Shown piece after piece: positions 42,133-50,364 of a DNA stretch of 64,000 bases (positions are counted from its first letter, which is position 1; each line of letters begins with the position of its first letter). The notes beneath the pieces are model-generated. The model had not been told where the DNA came from, did not search any database, and saw nothing but the letters and a program-made list of their open reading frames with translations. Source of the DNA: Syntrophaceae bacterium. Lineage in GTDB: Bacteria; Desulfobacterota; Syntrophia; Syntrophales; Smithellaceae. The translations under genes and the position numbers were made by a program. The stretch is from NCBI GenBank assembly GCA_003142535.1, contig PLMQ01000068.1:16048-80047 (forward strand). Reading direction: 5' to 3'.

Positions 42133-43852
42133 AAACATTTTAGGCTTAACCTTTACGCGGAATGCGGCAGAAGAAATGCGACAGCGACTTGTTCCCGTAT
42201 TAAATGAACTAGCGTCACGAGTAACATTATCCACAATTCACAGCTGGTGCCATTATCTTCTTCGGAATGAAGGAAAACTCTTTGAAATTCTTTCCGGCAA
42301 AGATCAATTATCCTTTATTAAAAATTTAATGAAACATAAAAAAATGAAAGATTTATCAGTCGGTTCTGTCCTAAGAGAAATCAGTCTGGCCAAAAATAAT
42401 TTAATATCTTCGGCAGAATTTCGAGCTCTTTATGAGTCGGATAAAAATATGCTGAAGGTTGCGGACATCTATGAAGCGTATGACCGGGAAAAAGCAAAAA
42501 AGTATCTCCTGGACTTTGATGACCTGTTGCTGGAGACCTATCTACTGCTTACCACTAATGACAATATCAGAAATAAATATGCAGACCGTTATCAGCATCT
42601 ATTGGTGGATGAATTTCAGGACACAAATCCATGCCAATTAGAAATCATCAAATGCCTGATTGATGAAAAAGATGACAGTGAAAAATCTTTCTGGTGCGCG
42701 GGAGATGATTGGCAAAGTATCTTTAGTTTTGCCGGAGCTTCAGTAGGAAACATTCTCAATTTTCAGACCACTTTTAGCAAGTCTCAAATCTTTATCCTGA
42801 ATGTCAATTACCGCAGCACCCCTCAAATACTCAAAGCCTGTCAAAATTTGATTCAGCATAATTTACGTAAGATTGAAAAAAAGTTGAAGACAAATAATGC
42901 GGATGGAGACGAAGTTATTGTTTTAGAGAGTTCATCCGAAGAAGGCGAAGCTTTGAGCATGGTCAATGAGATACAGAATCTGGTGGAACAGAGAGGCTAT
43001 GAATATAAGGACATCTCTTGTTTGTATCGAGCGAATTTCCAAAGTCGTGTTGTAGAAGAGACCTTTGCCCAGATGAAGATACCTTATCACATTGAAAACG
43101 GGTTGAACTTTTACCAGAGATCGGAAGTTCGATATCTTTTGGATTATCTGAGATTGATCAGCAGTCCCAACTCGGAAGAAGGCGATGAAGCACTGAAGTC
43201 AATATTAAATATACCTAACAGATATATCAGTAGAAAATTTATTCAGGAGCTGACAGAGTTTTCCAGCAAGCTTAATGTCCATCTTTTTGAAGGGCTAAAG
43301 CAAATGCCCGTTGATCCTCCCTACATTCGACATAATGTTAGAGATTTCATCTCATTTATAAATCCCTTAGTGGACTATGCTCCTAATCTCAATCCGGCGG
43401 AGGTTTTACAAATACTGAGAAATCAGTTCGACTATGACAGGTTCATCACAGATGAGGATATTCCCACGCCTGATGATACGAAAATTCAAAACCTGAATCA
43501 GTTACAGTTGTCAGCGGCAAGGTATTCCAGCATTCAATCTTTTCTGGAATATACGGACAGCTTTGATGAGCAGATGAGTAATGACAAGGAAGGAGTGGCT
43601 TTGATGACCATCCATAAGGCTAAGGGTCTGGAATTTCCCGTAGTGTTTGTCATTGGCCTAGTTGAAGGGATAACTCCCACCAAGCGCGGGGATATTGAAG
43701 AGGAACGCAGAATAGTGTTTGTGGGAATATCCCGAGCTATGAAGATCCTCTATATCAGCCATTCGTTTACCTATATGGGACAGGCGTCTAAGAAATCAAT
43801 CTTCATCGACGAAATCATGGGCACTCAGCAGGAATCAACAATAGCCGCTTAA
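41987..43852 (+). CDS. UvrD/Rep-family SF1 helicase
   Basis: 621 aa starting at TTG 41987 with AGGAGG nine bases upstream. All SF1A motifs are visible: Q-like LNKEQMKAA, motif I AVPGSGKT, Ia TFTRNAAEEM, II LLVDEFQDTNP, III GDDWQSIFSFAGA, IV VNYRSTPQI, V MTIHKAKGLEFPVVFV, VI ERRIVFVGISRAM. A 3'-5' DNA unwinding motor; it completes the SSB-annealase-nuclease-helicase set. A short terminator-like hairpin (43905-43930) follows. Confidence 0.93.
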   Translation: MKDLNKEQMKAASFTTGIAAVIAVPGSGKTFSMVARIGFLVMQNSVPPENILGLTFTRNAAEEMRQRLVPVLNELASRVTLSTIHSWCHYLLRNEGKLFEILSGKDQLSFIKNLMKHKKMKDLSVGSVLREISLAKNNLISSAEFRALYESDKNMLKVADIYEAYDREKAKKYLLDFDDLLLETYLLLTTNDNIRNKYADRYQHLLVDEFQDTNPCQLEIIKCLIDEKDDSEKSFWCAGDDWQSIFSFAGASVGNILNFQTTFSKSQIFILNVNYRSTPQILKACQNLIQHNLRKIEKKLKTNNADGDEVIVLESSSEEGEALSMVNEIQNLVEQRGYEYKDISCLYRANFQSRVVEETFAQMKIPYHIENGLNFYQRSEVRYLLDYLRLISSPNSEEGDEALKSILNIPNRYISRKFIQELTEFSSKLNVHLFEGLKQMPVDPPYIRHNVRDFISFINPLVDYAPNLNPAEVLQILRNQFDYDRFITDEDIPTPDDTKIQNLNQLQLSAARYSSIQSFLEYTDSFDEQMSNDKEGVALMTIHKAKGLEFPVVFVIGLVEGITPTKRGDIEEERRIVFVGISRAMKILYISHSFTYMGQASKKSIFIDEIMGTQQESTIAA

Positions 43853-43904
43853 ACATTCTCTACGTTTCTCCACAGTGAAATCCGTAAATCATTAATTCAT
43901 ATTA

Positions 43905-43930
43905 AAGGGAAGGCATATAAACGTTCCCTT
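43905..43930 (+). terminator. Short hairpin after the helicase gene
   Basis: AAGGGAA / TTCCCTT, 7-bp stem, loop GGCATATAAACG-type, followed by GTCTATTT. Weak terminator. Confidence 0.4.
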
Positions 43931-43964
43931 GTCTATTTATGAAAGGTCAGGAGGTGAATAAGAA

Positions 43965-44399
43965 ATGAGCAAATCAAACCGAAAAGCTTACGTGAATATC
44001 TACTGCAAAATCTATGCGGAGAACTTCAGTAATGAAATGCTGGACAGGGAAGCAACAGGAAAGGAAATCTATAATTTCCTGATGAAGGAGGCTGGATTGT
44101 GCCTGCCCCTGCATGGAGATGCCAACATCTGGTATTTGGGGTCATGCGAGAAGTTCGGCAACATTGTTTACAAAGACAAAACCTGGAGCTGGAGTTTCGG
44201 GGAAGCATCCTTTGATATTGTCAAAGAGTTTGTCCGCACTGTTTATGATGACGGCCTCTTTACAGAAGAACAGTACCGCAATCTGTTAGCTAAAATCAAA
44301 GAAGGTCGTCAGATAAACGACATGTATTTTATCGGAGATTATCTTTACAAGAAAAACAAACCAACAACAAAAACAGAAATGGAGAATAGTTATGTTTGA
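43965..44399 (+). CDS. Hypothetical protein, 144 aa
   Basis: Good AGGAGGTG ribosome-binding site. No family recognised. Trp/Phe-rich centre (WYLGSCEKFGNIVYKDKTWS) then helices (VKEFVRTVYDDGLFTEEQYR). Its stop lies within the start of the BglII-like gene (8-base overlap), so the two are coupled; it could be a control or modification partner but shows no methyltransferase motif. Confidence 0.5.
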   Translation: MSKSNRKAYVNIYCKIYAENFSNEMLDREATGKEIYNFLMKEAGLCLPLHGDANIWYLGSCEKFGNIVYKDKTWSWSFGEASFDIVKEFVRTVYDDGLFTEEQYRNLLAKIKEGRQINDMYFIGDYLYKKNKPTTKTEMENSYV

Positions 44400-45045
44400 A
44401 ATATTAAGTTTTCGTAACGGCGACAAGATTTTGAAAGAAAAGAAGATGGCAAAAGAAGTTAAACAATTGATGGAATACATCCATGATTGTCTGTTCGGCA
44501 CACGCTATAAAGGTGAATTGTTGCGTCAGGCATTAACGGAAATGGACTGGCGGCAGAACGGAGACACAAAAATTCTGGAAGGAAGAAGGTATTTCTATAA
44601 GGGATTTAAAAACCGTGTAGCAATCGACGGCAGCTTTTCCAGTTATGAGGCAATTCAGGATGCACTGCTTCGATTACAGATCGGTTATGAAAAGAAGAAG
44701 ATTGATCTGGGCATAGTCATGATCACTTCTCAGCGCAGTGAAAAGAGCAAACTGGGGACTACCAAGGATTTGGTCACTCAGGAAATTGAAATGCTCTATC
44801 CCGTAATTAATCTTCCTGTTATCGTCGTGCTGTTTGATTTGGGAAGACCGGGCGAACTTTATGAAGAAAAGGAAGAACCTCTGCCGGACAAGATTGTCAT
44901 CAATGATCCCCTCAAGGGATTCAGAAGTTTTCCAAAAAATGAAGATGACCATAAATTGCCTGTCAATGCCGAGGAGCAAGCATTCCATGATACGCAAAAG
45001 AATAAGAAGAAGTCCAGGAAAGCAGCCCCGAAAGAGGCAGCATAA
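44392..45045 (+). CDS. Putative BglII-like restriction endonuclease
   Basis: 217 aa. FEILSFRNGDKIL at the start and the block YKGFKNRVAIDGSFSSYEAI, then YEKKKIDLGIVMITS, resemble the N-terminal strand and catalytic beta-sheet of the BglII/BstYI family (IdxGI-type motif), with acid residues and Lys in the right order. The C-terminus is a Lys-rich disordered tail, unlike the compact enzymes. A stand-alone nuclease without an obvious matching methyltransferase next door would be toxic, so it may be a repair or mobile-element nuclease. Confidence 0.45.
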   Translation: MFEILSFRNGDKILKEKKMAKEVKQLMEYIHDCLFGTRYKGELLRQALTEMDWRQNGDTKILEGRRYFYKGFKNRVAIDGSFSSYEAIQDALLRLQIGYEKKKIDLGIVMITSQRSEKSKLGTTKDLVTQEIEMLYPVINLPVIVVLFDLGRPGELYEEKEEPLPDKIVINDPLKGFRSFPKNEDDHKLPVNAEEQAFHDTQKNKKKSRKAAPKEAA

Positions 45046-45049
45046 ATCT

Positions 45050-45274
45050 ATGGCTTATACACCGGAACTTTCTCTAAAAGCATCGCAGACTTTAAGAAGA
45101 ATAGCGTGGGCATTGGAAAAACCGATGACGGAAACAATTGATATAGTCATGAATAATATTACCATGTTCATTGATCCGCAAAAGGTCTGCGTCAAGTGCA
45201 AAGATGATTCTCTGTGTCCAACCTGCATCTTCGACGGGCAGAATCATAAAGTCTGCAACAAAATAATTCAGTAA
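45050..45274 (+). CDS. Small RHH/zinc-ribbon-like protein, 74 aa
   Basis: MAYTPELSLKASQTLRRIAW, ALEKPMTETIDIVMNNI has a ribbon-helix-helix flavour. CVKCKDDSLCPTC gives three to four Cys for a zinc site, ending KVCNKIIQ. Starts 5 bases after the preceding stop. Possibly a DNA-binding regulator of this unit. Confidence 0.55.
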   Translation: MAYTPELSLKASQTLRRIAWALEKPMTETIDIVMNNITMFIDPQKVCVKCKDDSLCPTCIFDGQNHKVCNKIIQ

Positions 45275-45376
45275 ATCAATAGGGAGCCGCTCATCCTGTA
45301 TCCTTGATGAGGATAGGAATATATAATGCACACGCGGTGAAAGCTGCATCTCCCGATTGATATTTAAGGAGGTTTC

Positions 45377-45670
45377 ATGTCTATAAAAATTGTATTTGAA
45401 TTTCTCGGAATAACCGGGTCCCTGATCATATGCGGCAGTGTGATTCCTCAGGTGATCAGGACATATAATACTAAAAGCGCCCATGATTTGAGCATCATAT
45501 ATCTCATGACTTTGATGACCGGCCTGATTTTGCTGACGGCTTACTCCGTCTATGTACGGGATCTGGTGTTCATATTTGGTAATGTCCTGTCACTTCTATC
45601 CATAGGCATCCTGATAGGACTCTGGAAAAGGTATTATTACAATGACCTGCACATAAAAATTAAGCGATAA
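45377..45670 (+). CDS. SemiSWEET-type transporter
   Basis: 97 aa with three hydrophobic helices (8-27, 41-60, 65-85) and the PQ-loop motif VIPQVIRTYNTKSAHDLS, the signature of SemiSWEET half-transporters that dimerise to move sugars across the membrane. Full family length. AAGGAGG ribosome-binding site. An odd cargo gene inside a replication-recombination module. Confidence 0.85.
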   Translation: MSIKIVFEFLGITGSLIICGSVIPQVIRTYNTKSAHDLSIIYLMTLMTGLILLTAYSVYVRDLVFIFGNVLSLLSIGILIGLWKRYYYNDLHIKIKR

Positions 45671-45700
45671 AGTACTATTATAAAGAAAGGAGAAAAAACC

Positions 45701-46639
45701 ATGTCACAGATGACAACACTAGCCAGCGTCATGGAAAGAGTCGAAGGCATGTCTAAAAATCATGCTGATAAATATATCAGGATAAAGAATATTTCCTTTG
45801 CAAGCTTAAGCACTGTTAAAATCGGCGGTGACGAGCATGTATTAAGACCGGTTGCCCAGCAGTCTCTTGCCAATAGATTGGGAATACCCATTCAATATTT
45901 GAGAAAATGCCCTGACGATATTCAGGCACTCAATATGAATCACTGGATCAAAAGCGAAAAGAACGAAGAATTATTCTTTCGATTTGACGGAGATGAAGTA
46001 AGAGCTTTGTTTACGCCAAGATATATTCCTACAGATAACTTCGAAATTCTGCAGAAGCTTGATGCTCTTAATTATTCAGCTGATACCAGAGTAAAGTGCA
46101 GTCTGGATAATGAATTTATGTCACTGAGTATTCCTGACGGCAGACAAACATTCAATGTTAATGGAGAAAGGATGACTCCAGGAATATCTGTGAGCAATTC
46201 GGAAGTAGGACTAGCTTCCTTGTCCATAGCTGCCTTCACATTGAGGCTGATTTGTACTAATGGAATGATTTCCAAAACTGAAGTTTCAGCATCATATCGG
46301 CATGTATCAGCTAAAATACTTGATGAGCTGCCTGCTGCATTGAATAACATTTCTCGGGAATTGGGACAGCAGAAAGAACAGATAAAATTATCACTGGAAA
46401 GCAAAGTGAGTAATCCGGAGAGCACAATTAATAACTTCAATAACCAGTTCCTGTTAAACAAGATGGAAAAAGAAGCTGTGGAATGGGCATTACCGCTGGA
46501 ATACGGATTTACAATGTTTAATGTTATTAATACCTATACCAAAGCGGCACAGTATAAGGAATTACCGGCAGAGAGTTCATTTAGATTGGAAAAAGTAGGC
46601 GGAACGATATTGGGCATGGTAAAACAGATAATAAATTGA
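45701..46639 (+). CDS. DUF932 (phage/plasmid-like) protein
   Basis: 312 aa. MSQMTTLASVMERVEGMSKN, LRPVAQQSLANRLGIPIQYL, VRALFTPRYIPTDNFEILQ, and LGLASLSIAAFTLRLICTNG-like (VGLASLSIAAFTLRLICTNG) followed by a helical C-terminus are typical of DUF932 proteins on phages, plasmids and islands. Biochemical role unknown. AAAGGAG upstream. Confidence 0.85.
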   Translation: MSQMTTLASVMERVEGMSKNHADKYIRIKNISFASLSTVKIGGDEHVLRPVAQQSLANRLGIPIQYLRKCPDDIQALNMNHWIKSEKNEELFFRFDGDEVRALFTPRYIPTDNFEILQKLDALNYSADTRVKCSLDNEFMSLSIPDGRQTFNVNGERMTPGISVSNSEVGLASLSIAAFTLRLICTNGMISKTEVSASYRHVSAKILDELPAALNNISRELGQQKEQIKLSLESKVSNPESTINNFNNQFLLNKMEKEAVEWALPLEYGFTMFNVINTYTKAAQYKELPAESSFRLEKVGGTILGMVKQIIN

Positions 46640-46717
46640 TAAGATATAAGATAGTCAGCATGGGGATCGGGAGATCCCTTTGCAGGCTATCAGCCACAAA
46701 TAATAGGGGGTAAGTCA

Positions 46718-47050
46718 ATGACTGATTATATAAAGAAAGCCTCTAAAGGCGATTATGAAGACTATATTGAGTTCTTAATTAATTTGGTTGAGGATGAGAT
46801 AGATAATAAAAAAATCCCATTGCGTGAAGCTGCCGAAGCAATCGTTTCCGAAGCTTTTTATCAACTGAGAGAACAAAAACAAATCCTGGATAAGTTGTTT
46901 TTTAAAGCAAATGAAGTCCTTGATCCTCCCTGTCAAGACGATACAGAGTTGGAAAACCATACATTTGATGCGGTTGTTGAGGGAATCAGCCGCAATGAAA
47001 TATATATGTCACAAAAGACAGGGACATTACCGAGACCAGACAGAATTTGA
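46718..47050 (+). CDS. Hypothetical protein, 110 aa
   Basis: Acidic and helical: DYEDYIEFLINLVEDEIDNK, IPLREAAEAIVSEAFYQLRE. No known motif. AGGGGG ribosome-binding site. Last gene before the defence operon leader. Confidence 0.5.
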   Translation: MTDYIKKASKGDYEDYIEFLINLVEDEIDNKKIPLREAAEAIVSEAFYQLREQKQILDKLFFKANEVLDPPCQDDTELENHTFDAVVEGISRNEIYMSQKTGTLPRPDRI

Positions 47051-47063
47051 AAAGGAGGATTCA

Positions 47064-47132
47064 ATGAATATTCAAAAAATATACCAAGCGTTGGAAGAAG
47101 ATACTGATAACTCAGCGCTTGGTATAATATAA
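47064..47132 (+). CDS. 22-residue leader peptide of the defence operon
   Basis: AAAGGAGG precedes ATG 47064. MNIQKIYQALEEDTDNSALG then II-stop. The stop overlaps the next start as TAATG. The coding sequence itself contains an 11-bp perfect inverted repeat (TATACCAAGCG 47080-47090, CGCTTGGTATA 47116-47126), so translation of the mini-ORF would open the hairpin and couple to vsr. Confidence 0.5.
   Translation: MNIQKIYQALEEDTDNSALGII
47080..47126 (+). promoter_or_regulatory. Inverted repeat at the head of the defence operon
   Basis: TATACCAAGCG / CGCTTGGTATA, perfect, 25-base loop. Either an RNA hairpin just upstream of the vsr start or an operator with widely spaced half-sites. No T-run follows. 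Confidence 0.6.
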
Positions 47133-47569
47133 TGATACTCCGGTCACCTCTTATGACAGATGTTCATGATAAAGAAACCAGAAGTTATAACATGTCTAGA
47201 ATAAGGAGTAAGAATACAAAACCAGAACTCCTTGTCAGGAGATTTTTATTTGGAAAGGGTTTTAGATATAAGTTGCATGATAAAAATTTACCAGGTAAAC
47301 CAGATATAGTATTCCCGAAATTAAAAACTGTTTTATTTGTCCATGGTTGTTTTTGGCACGGGCATCATGGATGTAAGAATTTTGTACTGCCTCAGACACG
47401 AAAAAAATGGTGGACTGACAAGATTAACAGGAACAAACAACTTGATGTTGAACACTCTATTAAATTAAAACAAATCGGATGGAAAATTATCACTGTCTTT
47501 GAATGTATGTTGAAACCTAAAAAGCGTGATAAAACTCTCCATCAATTGGTAGTGAGACTTCTGAAATGA
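47132..47569 (+). CDS. vsr: Very-short-patch repair endonuclease Vsr
   Basis: 145 aa (an alternative ATG at 47153 gives MTDVHDKETRSYNMSRI). DKETRSYNMSRIRSKNTKPE, then NLPGKPDIVFPKLKTVLFVH and GCFWHGHHGC carry the family's catalytic Asp and His residues and zinc ligands. Vsr nicks T:G mismatches left by deamination of 5-methylcytosine. It overlaps the methyltransferase start by 4 bases (ATGA), the usual pairing. Confidence 0.93.
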   Translation: MILRSPLMTDVHDKETRSYNMSRIRSKNTKPELLVRRFLFGKGFRYKLHDKNLPGKPDIVFPKLKTVLFVHGCFWHGHHGCKNFVLPQTRKKWWTDKINRNKQLDVEHSIKLKQIGWKIITVFECMLKPKKRDKTLHQLVVRLLK

Positions 47570-48813
47570 GATATATCGATTTATTCGCAGGTGCAGGGGG
47601 CTTTTCGGAAGGATTCAAGAGGGCTGGTTTTGATCCGATTGCACATGTCGAAGTTGACACTGCAGCATGTTTTACTCTGAAGACAAGACTTGCCTACTAC
47701 TACCTTACTGAGAACAACCAAACAGATAGATATGTTCAGTATTTAAAAGGTGAAATTAACAGGAAACAGCTCTATTCTTCTATACCTTCACACATTCTTA
47801 ATTCCGTAATAAATTTATCCATAGGTGACGAAAATAATAGCAAGATTTTTGATGCTATTAATACATTAAAGGGGGACAATAGTATTGATATTATTGTAGG
47901 TGGACCTCCATGCCAAGCATATTCCCTTATCGGAAGAGCACAAAATAAAAATGATAAGGGTAGTGATCCCAGAAATTATCTGTACATACAGTACGGCAGA
48001 TTCCTGAATAAATATAACCCTAAGATGTTTATCTTTGAAAATGTGATGGGACTGCTGTCTGCCGGTGAGGGAAAGTACTTCAAAAATATTAAGCGCTATT
48101 TCAGACGTATCGGGTACATTGTCAAACCATTTTATGTGAATGCAAATCAGTTTGGAGTTCTTCAGAACAGAAAAAGGGTAATAATAATAGGCTGGCGGAA
48201 AAGTTTTGATTTTTTAGTTGACAGTCTGGCTAATGGGAATAATTTCAATTTTAAAGTCAGCTCTATCTTTGAAGATCTGCCCAAAATACATGCGGGTGAG
48301 GGTGCTGATAAGTCCGGTACTTATGCCTCCAAATCTAATGATTATCTGCAATTTGCAAAAATAAGAAATGGCATTAATGTCCTGACTCAACATATTTCAA
48401 GGCCTCACATAGAACAGGATAAAGAGATTTATAAAATTACTGTCGAAAAATGGGAACTACACCATGAGCGACTCACCTACAATGACCTTCCTGAAAGACT
48501 CAAGAGTCATAATAACAGGAAATCTTTTTTGGACAGATTTAAGGTTGTGGCTGATGACCTGTTGAGTGCTCAAACTGTAGTAGCACATATAGCAAAGGAT
48601 GGTCATTATTACATTCATCCTGACATGAAACAAAACCGTTCGATATCAATAAGGGAAGCTGCAAGATTGCAATCATTTCCTGATGATTATTATTTTGAAG
48701 GGGTTAAAGAGGGGGAAAATAGAACAAGCGCATTCAGGCAGATTGGTAACGCAGTTCCGCCGCTCATGATAGAAAGTATTGCAAAAAAACTTATGAAATA
48801 TTTGAAAAAGTAA
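47566..48813 (+). CDS. dcm: DNA (cytosine-5) methyltransferase
   Basis: 415 aa. Motif I DLFAGAGGFSEGF, IV GGPPCQAYS with catalytic Cys, VI FENVMGL, VIII QNRKRVIIIGW, IX REAARLQSFPDDY and X QIGNAVPPLM are all intact. The target-recognition region lies between VIII and IX. The target sequence cannot be read. It protects host DNA from the downstream nuclease genes. Confidence 0.95.
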   Translation: MRYIDLFAGAGGFSEGFKRAGFDPIAHVEVDTAACFTLKTRLAYYYLTENNQTDRYVQYLKGEINRKQLYSSIPSHILNSVINLSIGDENNSKIFDAINTLKGDNSIDIIVGGPPCQAYSLIGRAQNKNDKGSDPRNYLYIQYGRFLNKYNPKMFIFENVMGLLSAGEGKYFKNIKRYFRRIGYIVKPFYVNANQFGVLQNRKRVIIIGWRKSFDFLVDSLANGNNFNFKVSSIFEDLPKIHAGEGADKSGTYASKSNDYLQFAKIRNGINVLTQHISRPHIEQDKEIYKITVEKWELHHERLTYNDLPERLKSHNNRKSFLDRFKVVADDLLSAQTVVAHIAKDGHYYIHPDMKQNRSISIREAARLQSFPDDYYFEGVKEGENRTSAFRQIGNAVPPLMIESIAKKLMKYLKK

Positions 48814-48885
48814 TTTTTTGGTTTCAATAATAAAATAATTCTATATCAGAATATTCAAAGAAAGACTTATCAGGGGTATAACTAT

Positions 48886-50364
48886 ATGAGAGAGATTAAC
48901 CTGCCGCCCAAAGCATCATCACTGGCCGAATCAATGAGAGACATTGGATACTCACTCGAAGCTGCGATTGCTGACATCATTGATAATAGTATTACAGCAT
49001 CAGCCAACAAAGTTAACATCTGGTTTGACACTGATAATAAAAATATAAGATTCTCTATTGTAGATAATGGCAAGGGAATGAATGAGAAAGAACTTATAGA
49101 GGCAATGCGTCATGGATCACTCAGTCCCAAGGACGAAAGATTGCCCGATGATCTTGGCCGGTTCGGTCTAGGACTAAAAACTGCCTCCTTTTCGCAGTGC
49201 AGAAAGCTGACTGTGATCAGCAGCACTAACGGAAATCATGCCGGAGCCGTCTGGGATTTAGATTTGGTTTCAGAGCGTGATGATTGGGTTATTTCTGTTC
49301 TGGAAAAAAACGAAATTATTAATGTGCCATATTTTGATAAGATTACTGATAATGGAACACTGGTCCTTTGGGAAAAAATCGACCGATTGTATGATGGTGA
49401 AATTACCGATACCAAAATGACAGATATGTATGGACGGCTTGATAATGTAGAGAAGCATCTGTCATTAGTTTTTCATAGATTTCTTAATGGTGAAATTCAG
49501 GGAAGAAAACTTGCAATTTTTATTAATGACCATGAAGTGAAGCCTTTTGATCCCTTCTGTATAAATAATAAAGCGACACAGGCAATGAGGGAGGAGATTA
49601 TAAGAATAAAGGGTAAAGAAGTAAGAATTCAACCGTACATTCTTCCTCATCACAGCCGTCTATCACAGAAGGAAAGCGATTATTACAAGAGTCGTAGTGA
49701 TTTTCTGAATAATCAGGGTGCCTATATTTACCGCAATGGAAGACTTATGTCATGGGGTGATTGGTTGAGACTTGTACCTAAAGGTGAAGCGACAAAACTG
49801 GCACGTGTTAAAATTGACTTCCCTAGCAGCCTTGACGATAGATGGACTATCGACGTCAAAAAATCTCGTGCATACCCGCCCTTTGAGGTTCGTGAGAGGC
49901 TGAGACAAATTATAGGACAGATAACTGATCAGAGCACAAAGGTGCATTCTGGTCGGGGTAAAAAATTATTTGAAGAAAATATATATCCATTGTGGCACAG
50001 ATATGCAGAAAATACTGGCATAAAATATTCCATAAATATGAAACATCCATTACTGGAAAATTTTAAAAATAACCTTGCAGATATTCAAAGAAATGCATTT
50101 GAAGAAATTATGTCCGTGATCGCGGCCTCAATACCTGTTGAAGCAATATATTCGGACTATTCAATGAATCCAAAAGATTTTGAAAAAGAAACTATTATCG
50201 ACAAAGAAGAAGCCTTATTAAAAATTGAAGCCTTATGGCAGGTTCTTTCACAGGGGCAGAATATAGATAAGGATAGTTTTAAAGATATCATTTATTCTTT
50301 AAAACCTTTCTGTTATCTTCGGAGTATCATTGACGACTTCGTTAGGAGAAAATATAATGACTGA
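48886..50364 (+). CDS. GHKL ATPase of the prokaryotic MORC/MutL-like type
   Basis: 492 aa. Bergerat-fold motifs: N-box EAAIADIIDNSITASA (about 25-40), G1 DNGKGMNEKEL (about 60-70), G2 LGRFGLGLKTASFS (about 88-101), and a T-containing strand NGTLVLWEKID. A MutL-like transducer domain with GAYIYRNGRLMSWGDWLRL and the Lys of DVKKSRAYPPFE follows. In predicted restriction systems such ATPases act as clamps with Z1 helicases and nucleases. The stop overlaps the Z1 start by 8 bases. Confidence 0.88.
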   Translation: MREINLPPKASSLAESMRDIGYSLEAAIADIIDNSITASANKVNIWFDTDNKNIRFSIVDNGKGMNEKELIEAMRHGSLSPKDERLPDDLGRFGLGLKTASFSQCRKLTVISSTNGNHAGAVWDLDLVSERDDWVISVLEKNEIINVPYFDKITDNGTLVLWEKIDRLYDGEITDTKMTDMYGRLDNVEKHLSLVFHRFLNGEIQGRKLAIFINDHEVKPFDPFCINNKATQAMREEIIRIKGKEVRIQPYILPHHSRLSQKESDYYKSRSDFLNNQGAYIYRNGRLMSWGDWLRLVPKGEATKLARVKIDFPSSLDDRWTIDVKKSRAYPPFEVRERLRQIIGQITDQSTKVHSGRGKKLFEENIYPLWHRYAENTGIKYSINMKHPLLENFKNNLADIQRNAFEEIMSVIAASIPVEAIYSDYSMNPKDFEKETIIDKEEALLKIEALWQVLSQGQNIDKDSFKDIIYSLKPFCYLRSIIDDFVRRKYND

